Shown here: positions 9,231-20,769 of the stretch, in pieces
Layout: each line of letters starts with the position of its first letter
How positions within the stretch are numbered: the stretch's first letter is position 1
From: Mytilus californianus
Lineage: Eukaryota > Mollusca > Bivalvia > Mytilida > Mytilidae
NCBI RefSeq assembly: GCF_021869535.1
Contig: NW_026262690.1
Location: 11,085,501 to 11,149,500, forward strand
Direction of reading: 5' to 3'
Length of the DNA stretch: 64,000 bases
Position numbers and translations under genes: made by a program
Notes under the pieces: generated by a model
The model's database searches: none
What the model saw: the letters and a program-made list of their open reading frames with translations, nothing else
What the model was told of the DNA's origin: nothing

Positions 9231-10049
9231 TTCTAAATAAACAAAAAATCGCTCCCAGAACATGCATACAAACAAATGATTTATATAAAGTTTATATGTA
9301 TATAATACTGGAAGATATAAGTTGATTTTTGGTTATTGAGATGTATACTTGGATTGTATTCATATTTCTCCTGGCATTGTACAGCTACATGTATACGTTT
9401 TAAAACAGTTTGCCGAGGCGATTTTTTTTTGGGAGGGGGACAGGGGCACGTCCCATTTGAGGAGTTTCATATATGGTAAATGCATAGACTTTTTCATGGT
9501 ATTACTCGAAATGTTGGCTTGCTAGATCCCCCAATTTCAAAATCCTTGATCCTTATACACTGCTGACATCTTGTCTTTAACGAGGTTGCTGAAGGATCGC
9601 TAAAATTAGATAGCGTCTGGTAACTCTAAATGAAGCTGAAGTTTTTGTTTAAAAAATCTATAGTCAACATGTGATTTTAATCGTGAACATTTTGAAATCC
9701 CTTTTATTTAATGCACGACTCGGGTTTCTGGTACAAATTAAAATGTGGAATGATTCATCTAAAGTCTCAGAAAAATTCTTGTGAAATTAATTTCCTCACA
9801 ATTATAAATTAATATAAAAAATTAAAACATTTCGAACATTTTAATAAAATGAAAAAAAAAACCTTTGTAGTTCAACTTTTAATCTGGGATTCCAAAAATC
9901 TTTCAAAATATGTCTGTAGTCTCTGGCGTACATATCCAGAACATCTAATTCCTTCAACATTTTTTCGTCACCAATGTGAATGTGCATCCATCGCGTTCGA
10001 AAAATCTTTTCTGACTGATATTCCCGCCGTTTCAGAAGCCCTTGCTTGT
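9231..10049. other. Unannotated AT-rich stretch
   Basis: No convincing gene was found. Poly-T near 9422 and a poly-A start near 9849 give only low-complexity frames. Confidence 0.4.
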
Positions 10050-10430
10050 TTCAGAAAGAGGGACGAAAGATACCAGAGGGACAGTCAAACTCATAGATCG
10101 AAAACAAACTGACAACGCCATGGCCAAAAATAAAAAGACAAACAGACAAATAATAGTACAGATGACACAACATAGAAAACCACAGACTAAGCAACACGAA
10201 CCACACCAAAAACTGGGGGTGATCTCAGGTGCTCCGGAAGGGTAAGCAGATCCTGCTCCACATGTGGCACTCGTCGTGTTGCTTATGTTATTACAAATCC
10301 GGTAAATAGTCTAATTCGGTAAGTCACATTCGTGAAAAGGGAAGGTATTGTAGTTACGACATAAGGAACATATCCGATATCATCTGTGAAACGGTTATTC
10401 CATAACGGTCAACCAACTCGTGATGGCGTC
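10050..10430 (+). repeat. Dispersed repeat family B, best-preserved copy
   Basis: This about 380-bp noncoding repeat has recognisable blocks GGACGAAAGATACCAGAGGG, ACAAACTGACAACGCCATGG, GGTAAGCAGATCCTGCTCCA and CGGTTATTCCATAACGGTCA. It is the reference for the degenerate copies elsewhere in the window. It directly abuts a family C copy in opposite orientation at 10435. Short open frames inside it are not genes. Confidence 0.75.
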
Positions 10431-10434
10431 CGTA

Positions 10435-10970
10435 AATAAAGGCAACAGTAATATACCGCTGTTCGAAACTCATAAATCGATAGAGATAAAAACAAATCCG
10501 GGTTACAAACTAAAACTGAGGGAAACGCATCAAATGTAAGAGGAGAACAAAGACACAACAAAAACACAACATTAAAATGTAACACACACTAAAACTAACT
10601 ACAATATAACAATGGCCATTTTCCTGATTTGGTACAGTACATTTTAAGAAAAGTATTGTGGCATGCCAAACCTCCCGCTTTAATGGCAACGTCAAACAAA
10701 ACACCAAAACGACAACATCACATGACAGGACCACAATACAAATAAATGGGAGAATATATAGGACAAAGAAACACTCGAATAATAGCTATCAAAAGGTACT
10801 AGGCTTAAAATTCAATACGCCAGACGTGCGTCTCGTCCACACAAGACCAAGCAGTGACGCTCAGATGAAAAAAGCTTGAAAGCCAAAACAAGTACAAAGC
10901 CGAAGAGCACCGAGGACCAAAACTTCCAAAAAGTTGCGCCTACCACGGCCAGGGTTTTCTGTATAAGTTT
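10435..10970 (-). mobile_element. Retroelement family C 3' end, truncated copy
   Basis: It is the inverse complement of about 5876-6432, with the same landmarks in reverse order: GGCAACAGTAATATACC at the 3' terminus, AAATCCGGGTTACAAACTAA, TGGCATGCCAAACCTCCCGC, and CAGACGTGCGTCTCGTCCAC near the truncated 5' end. It is about 535 bp long and closely similar to the copy inside the gene 1 duplication. Only 3' UTR is present. Confidence 0.8.
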
Positions 10971-11221
10971 GACTTCAACTTCACCATTTGGAACTCTTGG
11001 TTTAATAGCTTCCTTGTGAGCAGCAATCCTTTATCAGAGAAATTATGATAGGAAACACAAGCCCGGGAATAGTAGGCGGAGCTTTATGTGTAAGGCCCGA
11101 AAAAGTATAATTTAACTGATTCTTAAGAATTAAGTAAAGGAACAAAAATATATGAAATATAAAATTTTAAACAGCAAAAGATGCGATAGATTAAAGCAGA
11201 TATTCCATATTTTTTGGATAA

Positions 11222-11338
11222 TTTTGCGGTGTTTGGTAAATTATACCATAGTTTTGTGCTGAAACCCCTCGGCAACCTGAGGTTATTGCCGGGGGTTGCA
11301 ACAAAAGCTATAGTATAATTTACTAAACACCGCAAAAC
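11222..11338. mobile_element. Foldback MITE (about 117 bp)
   Basis: The outer ends TTTTGCGGTGTTT and AAACACCGCAAAA are inverted, and the complementarity continues through AAATTATACCATAG to CCCC-GGCAA near the centre, so almost the whole element folds into one hairpin. It is noncoding and uses the same arm core as the palindrome at 8985. Confidence 0.8.
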
Positions 11339-12137
11339 GATCCCAAAGATATGAAATATCTATAACTAATCGAATGATCTTGATGAAAAGCTACTGTTAT
11401 GTTATGCTATCAATAACGATAAAATGGATCTTAATGAAAGAATATAAAATTAAATTATAAACCAATACTTACCATAATTGTGCAGTTTACATGCTTTTCT
11501 TAAACTTGCATTTTGTTTTTATCCCACGCAGAATTATGAGAAACGCACACAGTTATTAATCTTAAAGTTATGTCTACACAAGACAAGATTTGCGCATTTA
11601 ATAATTACACACTGACAATTCGGTGTGTTTGATTTTATTTATATTGTAAAAAAGATGCACTCCATTAAAATCCATAGATTTGTTTCAACAAGTTTCCTTT
11701 TGTTTTCATTTCTTTATGCTTAAATTATTTGTTAGCATGAAATATGGGATTTGTTCCTTAATTAATGTGTATATTTCTTTTTGTTTTGGAGAAGACGTTA
11801 CTAAGTTGTAAAACTTATGTCTGATCCATTTGTCATTTTGAACAATAAAATATGTGTAAACTATGATTTACTTTTTATCATGTATTCCTTTCTCATGTAA
11901 AATTAAGATTAAATGTTTATAAAAAAACTACAAGATATTGAAGAACATGAAATCAAAAGATCATAAACAGAACTGTCAAAATAGCTTAAACTACTTTACC
12001 TGGAGAGTTGCAGTTTTAACACACTTACATAATTTGATTAACTAGAGCTTATGAGATAAAATGTATTATCTGATTCATAAATAAGGTTCTCAGTACCAAA
12101 ATTAGCTAATAAGTCTTTTTTGATAAACAATGGCATT
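11339..12137. other. Unannotated AT-rich stretch
   Basis: No coding frame, palindrome or recognised repeat was found. Confidence 0.4.
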
Positions 12138-12310
12138 GTCACCATTATGAACTGATGTAGAATACTTAGCACCCATAGAAATAAGGTGATATGGTATGAG
12201 CCACTGAGACAAAATCCAGCAGAAAAAATAAGACGAGTATGTAATAAACTGGAGGTCACTGTACGGCCTTTTAACATTGATCAAAACTCATACCGTATAG
12301 AGTTCTTCGT
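12138..12310. repeat. Dispersed repeat copy (family F)
   Basis: This is the second copy of the repeat at the left edge (1-175): the same opening GTCACCATTATGAACT, the central GACAAAATCCAGCAGAAAA and the closing AACTCATACCGTATAGAG. Sequence on either side does not match between the two sites, so this is a dispersed copy rather than part of the gene 1 duplication. Confidence 0.7.
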
Positions 12311-12599
12311 TTCTATATATATGTTAGAGTTTGTTTTTGTTACACTTCATGGACGGGACTTAATAATCGAAGATATTAGGCAATGACGTCACGTACCAGT
12401 GCAGCAACGTTGCGTGCTCATCTCCATTCGAATCAATTAACCAATGAAATGCAAGAGACGTCATTTATACAACCGAACAACTATCACAAAGTTTTGTTAA
12501 TGTAGTTTTACTAACTAATCCACTTTATTTCATATTCTAAACCAAAAACAAAATAATATAATTAAGACAATTTGACGATTAAATGACATTTGATTTGTC

Positions 12600-12664
12600 G
12601 ATACTGACTTCATCAGCTCGCCCTTGCGGGCTCGCTTGATATACTTGCTGATAAAGTCAGTATC
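12600..12664. repeat. Hairpin-forming inverted repeat
   Basis: Arms GATACTGACTTCATCAGC (12600-12617) and GCTGATAAAGTCAGTATC (12647-12664) pair over 17 of 18 positions around a 29-base loop that itself contains GCCCTTGCGGGC. It is short and noncoding, probably a MITE fragment. Confidence 0.7.
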
Positions 12665-13364
12665 AAAATAAAAAATGCCATTAAGAAACTGACCACTATT
12701 GTTGAAAACTAACAATACAATGTAGAATGAATACAGAATATTTATTACTAATAATGCAAATAATATATATATATACAACATCATGTGTTTGTGGATTTAT
12801 GATAGGCCGCAGATAAAAATGTTTTGCCAGTTCCAGGGAGACAAACAACCCGATAGCCAAGGAATTTAAAAGAGCCTATTGCGGACCCTATGATAACATA
12901 AGTATCAAAATATCCTTCCTACGTGCAAGAATGGACTGGACGGAGAACCCCCTCTGTTTACACAAACCTCTGCAAAAACAACGGCCCCTCCGACATTTTT
13001 TTTTGTTTTGCAAACAACCTGAATTACGTGTACTGCGGAGATGACACCTCCCTTCTGTTACCAGATTCCACTTTTTTATAGTTTCATCTTTTATGCCGCG
13101 ATTGCTCGCCTCTGTGGCTGCTTCAATTAAAAAAGAATGATAAGGTTCGGGTTAGAAATGTTACAAAAATTTACGAATTATCTTAGCATAGCTGACAGTT
13201 GATATTTGGTAAGCGATGACCCGTCAAAATGAATAATTAAATGATTAAAACCTGACACCGCAGGACGTGTAGATACTTTTCCATAGATAAGACTGGACAA
13301 ATAGCTGCGTTATCTGTGTATTTATTTATTTACTTTTACTAATGTTAATTTTGAGTTAATGATC
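12665..13364. other. Unannotated stretch next to DIRS-like relic
   Basis: Moderately GC-richer patches (about 12800-13100) may be the decayed end of the DIRS-like element, whose terminal repeats should lie here. I could not identify them. No gene was found. Confidence 0.35.
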
Positions 13365-13811
13365 TTACAAGGCCACATCCGAAAGTTGCCATGCTACGGT
13401 ACTAGAATAGAATTTATGTTTTGTTGTAAACTCACTCACACGTAACATAGCGAAAAGTACTTGAATAAATGAAGATTCAAATAATAACGATTTATGTACA
13501 AATACTAGCGAAAAGGATATACCACTTATATATGATCGAACATTAGCTGCAGATAGATGCTTCAAAGATAAATAAGCTATGAATTGTACTAGCTGTTCAA
13601 CAGAAACTGTCCATACTTTTTCCAATGTATATTGAAGTTGTAATAAAGCAAGAACAGCTCTTGAATAGCTTTTCCGTGTATTTTCGGATAAAGAGTCGGA
13701 AAATAGTCGAGCAGATTCCTCTGTTATAGATTCCATACTTGGTTTGGAATTGGAGTTGGTGACAAAGATGCATTTGGTGATGATAAGTACCGGAAGCGGG
13801 ACAACTGGCAA
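13365..13811 (-). pseudogene. DIRS-like tyrosine recombinase, internally deleted
   Basis: This open frame contains ENTRKSYSRAVLALLQL and VRSYISGISF, the N-terminal core-binding (SAM-like) part of tyrosine recombinases, followed abruptly by FAMLRVSEFTTK, the catalytic R-box (LRVSEL/F). In intact DIRS/Ngaro recombinases some 50 or more residues separate these blocks, so an internal deletion is likely. The HxxR and Y boxes are missing and the frame ends with TAA at 13365-13367. It is the 3' gene of the element whose Gag and RT pieces lie at higher coordinates on the same strand. Confidence 0.7.
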
Positions 13812-13929
13812 CGATAAATTGCATCAGCTATAATATTTACCTTACCTGGGACGTGCTCTGCGTTAATTAATATGTTGTTATGTAAAGTTTCTAAACTAAA
13901 CGTCTGACTAAAATCATGACATCTGATGA

Positions 13930-15307
13930 TTTTGAGGTTTCTTGTTTAGAATGTGCACCGCTCCTTCGTTATCAATATGAAAAAGCACCTTTTTATTCCT
14001 AAGTTCAGACCCCCATAAGATGATAGATACCATAACAGGTAATATTTCTAGAAATGTAATGTTTGATAATAAACCGCGCTTTAGCCATGTTTTTGGCCAT
14101 ACGCCATGAGCCCATCAACCCTTGAAATATATACAAAAACCTAATGAAGAACCTCCGGCACTGTCTGTATAAAATTCCAGTGCTTCATTAGAAGTCCAAA
14201 GTCTATCTGGCATTAAAGTAAGGCCATTAAAATTCTCTAAAACGGATTTCCACACATCCTAAGATCATCTTTAATGTTCGAATTAATTAGTCCATAATTC
14301 GTATAAAGCAGGTCAGCACATTGACTGGTTCCACCTCTTCCCAAAAGAAGTCGTCAATGTAATGTACAATACCGCCCTTAGATTGTCTTACAGAAATAGC
14401 CAAATGAAGAAAGGAGGCAAACTCGTTGAATAAAGCACAGCTAATTGAAGCGCCAAAAGGGAGAGATTTATCGAAATAAAAATCTTGATTAATTTTTAAA
14501 CAAAGAAGATCAAAATCAATTGGTGAGATAGGTAGGAATCTGATGTTCAGCAGTTGTCGTTTGTTGATGTAGTTTATAAGTGTTTCTGGTTTCTCGTTTT
14601 GTATATAGATTATACCGTTGGTTTTCCCGTTTGAATAGTTTTAGTCATTTTGGGGCCCTATATAGCTTGCTGTTCGGTGTGAGCCAAGGCTCCGTGTTGA
14701 AGACCGTACTTTGACGTACAATGGTTTACTTTTACAAATTGTGACTTGGATGGAGAGTTGTCTCATTGGCACTCATATCACATCTTCTTATATCTAAGTA
14801 ATCTGAAAGTTGATCGATCGTCGGACTTACTAGCTAATGTTTTATTTCCATACAGTTTAATAATGTCAACAGCGTTATCAATATTCGAGTAAACAACTGA
14901 ACATTTCTTTGGATTATTGAAGTCATTTACGGATGTATTTTCAGGATAAGATACATGATGAATTATCATGAATTGACCGTCCTCCTTCCCCTTTGGAATT
15001 AACCCAATGGGGAAAATTCGAAAAGTTGGCATTGTCTTAAATTTAAAATGACCAGCAACACGCCCTGCAACTATTTCTTTTTGAATTGTTTGAAGAAGTA
15101 TAGCTGGCCTCCCTTTAGCGCTTTTTAAGTTTTTTCGTCATCTGTAGGTAAACGAGGGCCTGAGTAATGCAAAGGAAAACCAAGTTTAAAACCTGACAAT
15201 AAAGACAATGCACTTGATAAAAGTGGATAATCATGTAAATATATTTCTAAATTTTCTACATTAACTGGGGAAAACCTAAGTGAAAATGTGTCGCTATGTT
15301 TTGACAT
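13930..15307 (-). pseudogene. DIRS-like reverse transcriptase and RNase H, split
   Basis: In order on the minus strand the pieces are as follows. SGFKLGFPLHYSGPRLP lies near 15150-15200. An RT block IFPIGLIPKGKEDGQFMIIH, then HVSYPENTSVNDF (15032-14920), is typical of DIRS RTs (P.GLVPKK..GKFR.IHHLSYP). SDDRSTFRLL follows near 14810. An intervening repeat occupies 14537-14802. RT then resumes with PISPIDFDLL and the catalytic box VHYIDDFF near 14345-14366, and finally an RNase H-like LFHIDNEGAVHILNKK near 13945-13992. Frameshifts and stops separate the pieces, so it is not functional, but the YIDD motif itself is intact. Confidence 0.75.
14537..14802 (+). repeat. Dispersed repeat family A inserted in DIRS RT
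   Basis: This about 265-bp copy carries the family landmarks CAGCAGTTGTCGTTTGTTGA, ACCGTTGGTTTTCCCGTTTG, AGCTTGCTGTTCGGTGTGAG and GAGAGTTGTCTCATTGGCA, and terminates ACATCTTCTTA. It interrupts the DIRS RT between codons FRLL and PISP. The host words TCAGATTACT and TCAGATTCCT (minus strand) border the two sides, a 10-bp near-duplication with one mismatch, consistent with a target-site duplication. This copy is shorter at its 5' side than the one at 27195. Confidence 0.75.
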
Positions 15308-15352
15308 TTCATTGACGCCTGCAAAAGTAGGCTGGTGGTGACCTCCACGTGT

Positions 15353-16207
15353 TCAGAGTGCGTGTTTGAATCTGCAAGGGTTAACGTTGCAACGCTTCCC
15401 TTTCGTATTGTACGCTTTACATGTTCTTGCTTGCAGAAAATTTTGCTGACCTGATGGCTGACGACCGGAATGAAAGGACTCAGTCTGGGTTATTATACCC
15501 ACATTATTATCATTACTTTGACCTTGATCTCGCATAGATGTTGTAATGTAAAACGACCGTCTGTCTTGGTGTATGACAGCCCAAGACGATTGGGGTCTTT
15601 GTGCTTTGCGGAATCTGAATTGCTCATCATAAGTTCCCCAAGCATAGGATTTGTTTGCTGCAAATTTCATATACTTTAGAAACTCCTGAACCAAGGAACT
15701 CTGGTCATGTTTCTCAAGCAAAACACTCATATATAACTTAAAAGCGCTTCTCCAAGTGTGGAGTTTAGATATTGCGCGACATTGCAAAGATTTAACCCGC
15801 ATATTCCACCCTTTTACAACTATGTCACCACCTTGATCAGGAAAATTTGCTAGTTCCCTTGAAGACTTAATCAACAAACTCTGGTCAATAAATTCCGCTT
15901 TCCAAATTTTCTCTTTTAGCTTCAAAGGTATGTAACATCCAATAGGATCGAAAATACTTTCCTCGAGGCCGGGAAGGTTCTGAGAAAATTTTTTTAGATG
16001 AAGGTTCTGTCCCAGTTAACGTTTGAGAACCCCTTGAATACTTTTAGCATCAATGACTGACTCACCAGATCTCTCATTGTGTTCTATGGTTGGTTCCTTG
16101 GAATCAGCCATCCTTCTTTTCTTGACGCCTTGTCCTCTTGTCGGACTTTTCTTTCCCCTTGCAGGACTTTTCTTTCCTCTTGCAGGACTTTTCTTTCCTC
16201 CTGGCAT
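15353..16207 (-). pseudogene. DIRS-like Gag-type protein
   Basis: Two minus-strand frames belong together. The first (16207-16016) is very basic and starts with MPGGKKSPARG repeats (KKSPARG three times). The second (15925-15353) has a helical region with W residues (VKGWNMRVKSLQCRAISKLH) and ends in CKAYNTKGKRCNVNPCRFKH, a C-x9-C-x4-C-x3-H zinc-finger-like array seen at the end of DIRS ORF1 proteins. A break near 15930-16016 separates the frames. The order Gag - RT - RNase H - recombinase on one strand is the DIRS layout. Confidence 0.65.
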
Positions 16208-16234
16208 ATTAGTGTGTAGTGGTCAACGTAGGAT

Positions 16235-16330
16235 CAGGGAACGAAAAGGGGTGATCTCTAGTAATTATAATGTCACAATAAAGGGATGATTTCAAGTAAT
16301 TATAATGTCACAGTAAAGGGGTGATCTCCG
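16235..16330. repeat. About 35-bp tandem repeat
   Basis: Three imperfect units of AAAGGGGTGATCTCTAGTAA / TTATAATGTCACA lie immediately upstream (element sense) of the DIRS Gag start and adjacent to a foldback element. They could be remnants of the DIRS terminal or leader region. Confidence 0.6.
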
Positions 16331-16334
16331 TTAT

Positions 16335-16494
16335 AGATAATGCATATTTTAAGGTTTTTCTTGTCATAGAACACACCGAGGGGTGTCAGGATTGGTCAAA
16401 TGAAAGACCGACCGTAGGGAGTTCTTTTTTGGGGCAATCATGACACCCCGAGGTGTGTTCTACGACAAGAAAAACCTTAAAATATGCATTATCT
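16335..16494. mobile_element. Foldback MITE with about 54-bp arms
   Basis: The left arm 16335-16388 (AGATAATGCATATTTTAAGG to GAGGGGTGTCA) and right arm 16441-16494 are inverted with about three mismatches, around a 52-bp GC-richer loop. It is noncoding. It lies between the 35-bp repeats and plain AT-rich sequence. Confidence 0.85.
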
Positions 16495-16774
16495 GACTTA
16501 TATACCGTCAAAAAAATATAATTTATTATAAAGATTTGCAAAATTTTGAATCCTATTTCACCGACCACGCTAAAGTGGTATATTCTTTCTAATGCGTTCA
16601 GGTTTTTACACGCCCTACGGCTTTGTTTTTTTTTCTATTTGTAATGCCATTTATATCGCGGAAAAGTGATTATTTTTTTACAATTTTAATTGAATTGAAT
16701 GAAATATTTAGAATGATTTTCTTTTGAATAGCAATATATTCTTTTTAACAGATAATCAAGATATATAATGTATA

Positions 16775-16776
<2 letters not shown>

Positions 16777-16818
<42 letters not shown>

Positions 16819-16838
16819 ACACACACACACACACACCA
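16777..16838. repeat. (CA)n microsatellite
   Basis: About 30 CA units with one interruption (CAGACA), followed by a C-rich run. Confidence 0.95.
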
Positions 16839-17926
16839 CCCCCCACCCGACCCCATTGTGAGGTACGTGGATGTTATTCAATAGAATATAAGAATATTTT
16901 ATTAGATGTTCATTTGATAGAGTAAAAGGTAAACATAAATGTAAAAAAGTTAAGAACTGACACGAAGGGAGCACGAAATCGTGATACATGTACATGTTAT
17001 ACGAAAACGAATATCAATACATGTAGGTTACAGTATGATTTCCTATTCAGTGTGAATCAATAAGGTTTTCAAAATCTTACACACGAATATGTTAAATTTG
17101 GATTTATTTTAAAGTGTTATGGAAGTTTTACATTAAAATTCATCTCACATATATGATAATGTCTCTGTATTGTAGCGATAAATTAACAAAACTTCACATT
17201 ATTTGTACTTTAAATTAAAATGCGGGCATTGACGATTTTGTTTCACCTATCATAGATTGAACTTTAAAAAAGTAAATTCCCTAATCGGCAACAAAAAACA
17301 ATCAGACAAATATAAATTTGAAGTAAATTATTACAGTTTGCATTTTTACCAAGGAAAATAATGACCTCACACAGGTCATTATTTTATGCCTTGGAGCATA
17401 TTTCATTGAAACATGGTATCGTCCGGGTGGATTCTTCGAAAGAATGATCTATCGTTCTGAAAGAAAATAACTCCATATAGGTATATAAAGTAATTAAAAT
17501 GTCACAATAATAATTGTAATATACTAAGCTGAATAATTCCGCAGTATGATGTTGAAATACAAGGTTGTGTTGCAATCATCACAGGTACAATATTTTTTGA
17601 TTTTTTTTTTTTTTTTTTGATAATCAAAATGTTTGTATATAATTAAACAGATGCTGTAATCAAGTTTTTAGTATTACGCGTGAGAAAGTTCAATGTGCTT
17701 TGCACATTTAAGAATTAAAAGCACGTGAAAATGATCATTCTTAACTAACAGAGGCGTTCCTTATGTGTGTCTGCATCAGTAGACACATTTGATTTATAAT
17801 ACTTAAAGATTATAAACAAAATACAACGTCCGCCAGTGGCCTCATTAAATTCAATTATCTAATACACAATAATTGCTATTATTCTATATAAAACAGACAT
17901 GACAAAATGAGAAAAAAATTGCTATT
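16839..17926. other. Unannotated stretch
   Basis: It contains a hairpin at 17349-17394 (CCAAGGAAAATAATGACCT with its inverse AGGTCATTATTTTATGCCTTGG minus two bases) and a poly-T run near 17603-17619. No gene was found. Confidence 0.45.
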
Positions 17927-19350
17927 ATAAATTAAGACAACACACGTTGCTGGTTTCTAATTAAACGAATAATCATTGTACAACTTATAATGCGATGGAC
18001 TTTTTTACAAGGACAAAGGTAACTAGAATAGTTTTGCAGGTAAAGTTCTATACTCCTTATATGCATATAGCTTTCGTAATTAAACCTTGTGTAGCAAGTA
18101 AGTTAAACTAACGCCAGTTATTAGAATATATATAATAATCTCATAGCGATCATTTTTTGTTGTTGAATAAAACATGGAATTCAGGAAAAACAATTCTTTC
18201 AGTTCATATTGTGTTTACACCTGTCTTATATTTTTACTACAGTTAAACTAAGAACATTCACATATAATTACAGTATGATATTGTCCCAAAATATATGGAA
18301 CACTATTTCAATTGGGTCAAACATATATGGAATATAATTTGTTTTGCTTCTAAACAAACTTATAATAAAGAAAATGACCGCAATCAATATTATGAAGGCT
18401 CATTAAACGCATTTTAAACATTTCAATATGATACCCGACTAGACTAAAACTGCAAGTAATTTCAAGTTCAAATCAAATATATTATCATTATCAACTATAG
18501 GTGATCATTAAGTTATATTGAATTTGAAGAAACAAGCAGTGAACAGTTTACTGTTGGAACAAGTGAATTGATAACAACGGCATTTGCTGTCGAAACAAAA
18601 CCGTCCAAGGATATAGCAACTGAATCATTAGACAATCATTCTACAACTAAATCGATAACAACAAACAGATCTATTTTGATGGAAAAGTCTACTGATATGA
18701 GATCTGAACCATTGTCGACAACAGCATCAACAGAACAATATTTAAAGGCAACATTTATATCAACAGAACACGATTATTATCTAAATCGATACCAACAAAC
18801 ACATCTATGTCAACTGAACAGTCTACGGATACATCGATAGAATCTGTAACAGATATTCTACTAGTTTTGTTGTTGGTAGGCAGTGGCAAATCTACTAGAA
18901 TTCCTGCGAAAATAACAATTACTTCCACCTTGACTGCAGGCTCATTTTGTAGTTTACCACATACAACACAAATAATGAACGATGTATTTAGGAATGATGA
19001 ATCAAGTTTGAACACAATTGCCAAATTTAACTTTGTGCTCGTTGTTGCCATAATCAGAAGTTTGCTATTTGGTTTTCAGAGTATTGTATGTTTTGTTTTT
19101 TTTTTTTGCGATGGTTATTGCATTCTGGGAACAATCAGAGAAATCATTCTGAACAAGAAAACAACAAAAACATAGAGTAAAAATAGTTACGATGCACTCA
19201 CAGAAAATTCCATCCTATCCTTTATCTTAACTGAATCCATTACTACTTTATAACTGTCAAGTAACTCATATAAAATGCTGACGTATAATTGTTTCCACTT
19301 TTCTATATGGATGATTCTCATATTTTTTTTCTTCATAAGAATGATTTAAT
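17927..19350 (+). repeat. Segmental duplication, copy B
   Basis: This is the diverged counterpart of 3348-6570 in the same orientation. It contains the intron end, the stalk exon and the downstream tail, but neither of copy A's two insertions. It starts within intron sequence, so the spacer exons were not included or have been lost: I find no counterpart of exons a and b upstream of it. Confidence 0.8.
18530..19175 (+). pseudogene. Paralogue of gene 1 stalk exon, frameshifted
   Basis: It keeps the AG acceptor position (ATTTGAAG ending 18529) and the Ser/Thr-rich sequence (SELITTAFAVETKPSKDIAT, STTKSITTN, LSTTASTEQ). It passes without interruption from KATF into ISTEH, where copy A has the 338-bp insert. 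Near 18775 one base is missing relative to copy A, which shifts the frame. The remaining stalk (STEQSTDTSIESVTD) and the hydrophobic segment FNFVLVVAIIRSLLF lie in another frame. With no upstream exons and a frameshift I call it a pseudogene. It shows the ancestral arrangement: stalk, then the FN-VL-VAI-SLLF anchor. Confidence 0.7.
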
Positions 19351-19561
19351 TAATTGAAATAATTTCGAGAATTTTTTAACAACAAAAAGACTTTTTTACA
19401 ATTTGATCTAATGAATAACTGTTTAATTACGCAAGTAAACATTCCGAAAATTACTGCCAGAGTTCGTTTGATACATACATTAGTATATGTTGCAAAACAG
19501 CAACGGAATATGATATCAAAAATGCATATTTGTAGAAGATTTATACAACTCAGACTATATC

Positions 19562-19655
19562 CATTATACTTTTTCTTGTAAAAGTAAGACTTAACCCACT
19601 ATACCTTTTCTTGTAAAAGTAAGACTTTACCTACCATACTTTTGTTATGTAAAGG
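19562..19655. repeat. About 41-bp tandem repeat
   Basis: Two and a half units containing CTTTTTCTTGTAAAAGTAAG, each followed by ACTT(A/T)ACC. Confidence 0.75.
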
Positions 19656-20769
19656 TGAGTTAGACGATATGTTTTATTTTACATTACAATATGTTAATTG
19701 ATATTTAGAATTTCCTTTTCAAAATGACGTGAATGTTAAGTCAATTAGATGGTTTAACTTTGTTGGAGAGGATATACTCTGGACCATTGACGTTCCAAAC
19801 ATCGTTGGGTTCATTTAACATTTTATTGATTTAAAAAATTAAATTTTGTTTTCAATTTTTTTTGAAACTTCACAAATTACTTAGTACATATTACAGTCAC
19901 ATTTGAATATGTCACTCGGCATTAATTTAATATTGAAAGGTGGAAATATGATAAGAGCCATTTAAGATATGATCTAAAGAATATACATCTCACAGCACTT
20001 ATGAATAACAAGTAGAGACAAGTTAAAATATAGCTAATTACCCCCAAAATATGCTTCCCATTAAAATCGATCTCAAATCCTAACATGATTAAGGATATTC
20101 GCTTCTCTAGATCTATTTCAAAATAACAGGCTTAATAAAGAAGATTATAAATTGATAGTAAATAAATAACGGAACTAGAAAAGCAGAAAAATATGGAGGG
20201 TCCGTGACCTTGTTTTCGAGATATAAGCCATTGAAAATTTGGCGAGAAATTATTCTCTCTAGATTTTTCATACATATCACATTGGTACCTTTTTTTTTTC
20301 AAAAACTATGAAAAAATACCAAGGATTTTTTAAGATTTTCAAACATGGCTTTTAAACTATATGGAATAAAATTTTTAAATGAAAAGTAGGGATACGCGGA
20401 CAAAAGTTTTAATGGCACTAGATGGATGAAACCAGAGGTTTCCGAATCTCTGTCAAAAAGTCCAAAAACAAGAAGAGTTAACATCCTCAATTCCTGAGAG
20501 CAGACATCAAGAATAATATGTCACAATTCTGATTATCCTTACACACTACACTACATGTACGGTCTTTTTCAGTTGAACAGTCACCTGCTACTGTTTTCAG
20601 TACCAACACTTCAAATGGTTCCAACTCCGGTGAGTATAGTAGGCTATACAGCAAATCAATTCGTCATAGATAAAGGCAACAGTAGTTTACTGAAGTTAAA
20701 ATCTGATAATTCGATCAATAATAAGAAAATCAATTTAACCAACAAAAACTAAGGCAATTCTAAAAGGAG
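19656..20769. other. Unannotated stretch
   Basis: It is mostly AT-rich. A degraded word resembling the inverted 3' terminus of family C (AAAGGCAACAGTAGTTTACTG) lies near 20680. No gene was found. Confidence 0.4.

Noticed and set aside
10042..10879. Several 67-87 codon frames around 10-11 kb
   Set aside because: They fall inside family B and family C repeats and are not maintained in the other copies.
16053..16289. Plus-strand frame with repeated FFPLAGL
   Set aside because: It is the complement of the KKSPARG repeats of the DIRS Gag on the minus strand.
1..19350. The repeat at 1-175 and at 12138-12310 as evidence that the gene 1 duplication spans its whole 3' half
   Set aside because: Sequence flanking the two repeat copies does not match, and no spacer exons are visible between 12310 and 17926, so the repeats are dispersed copies.
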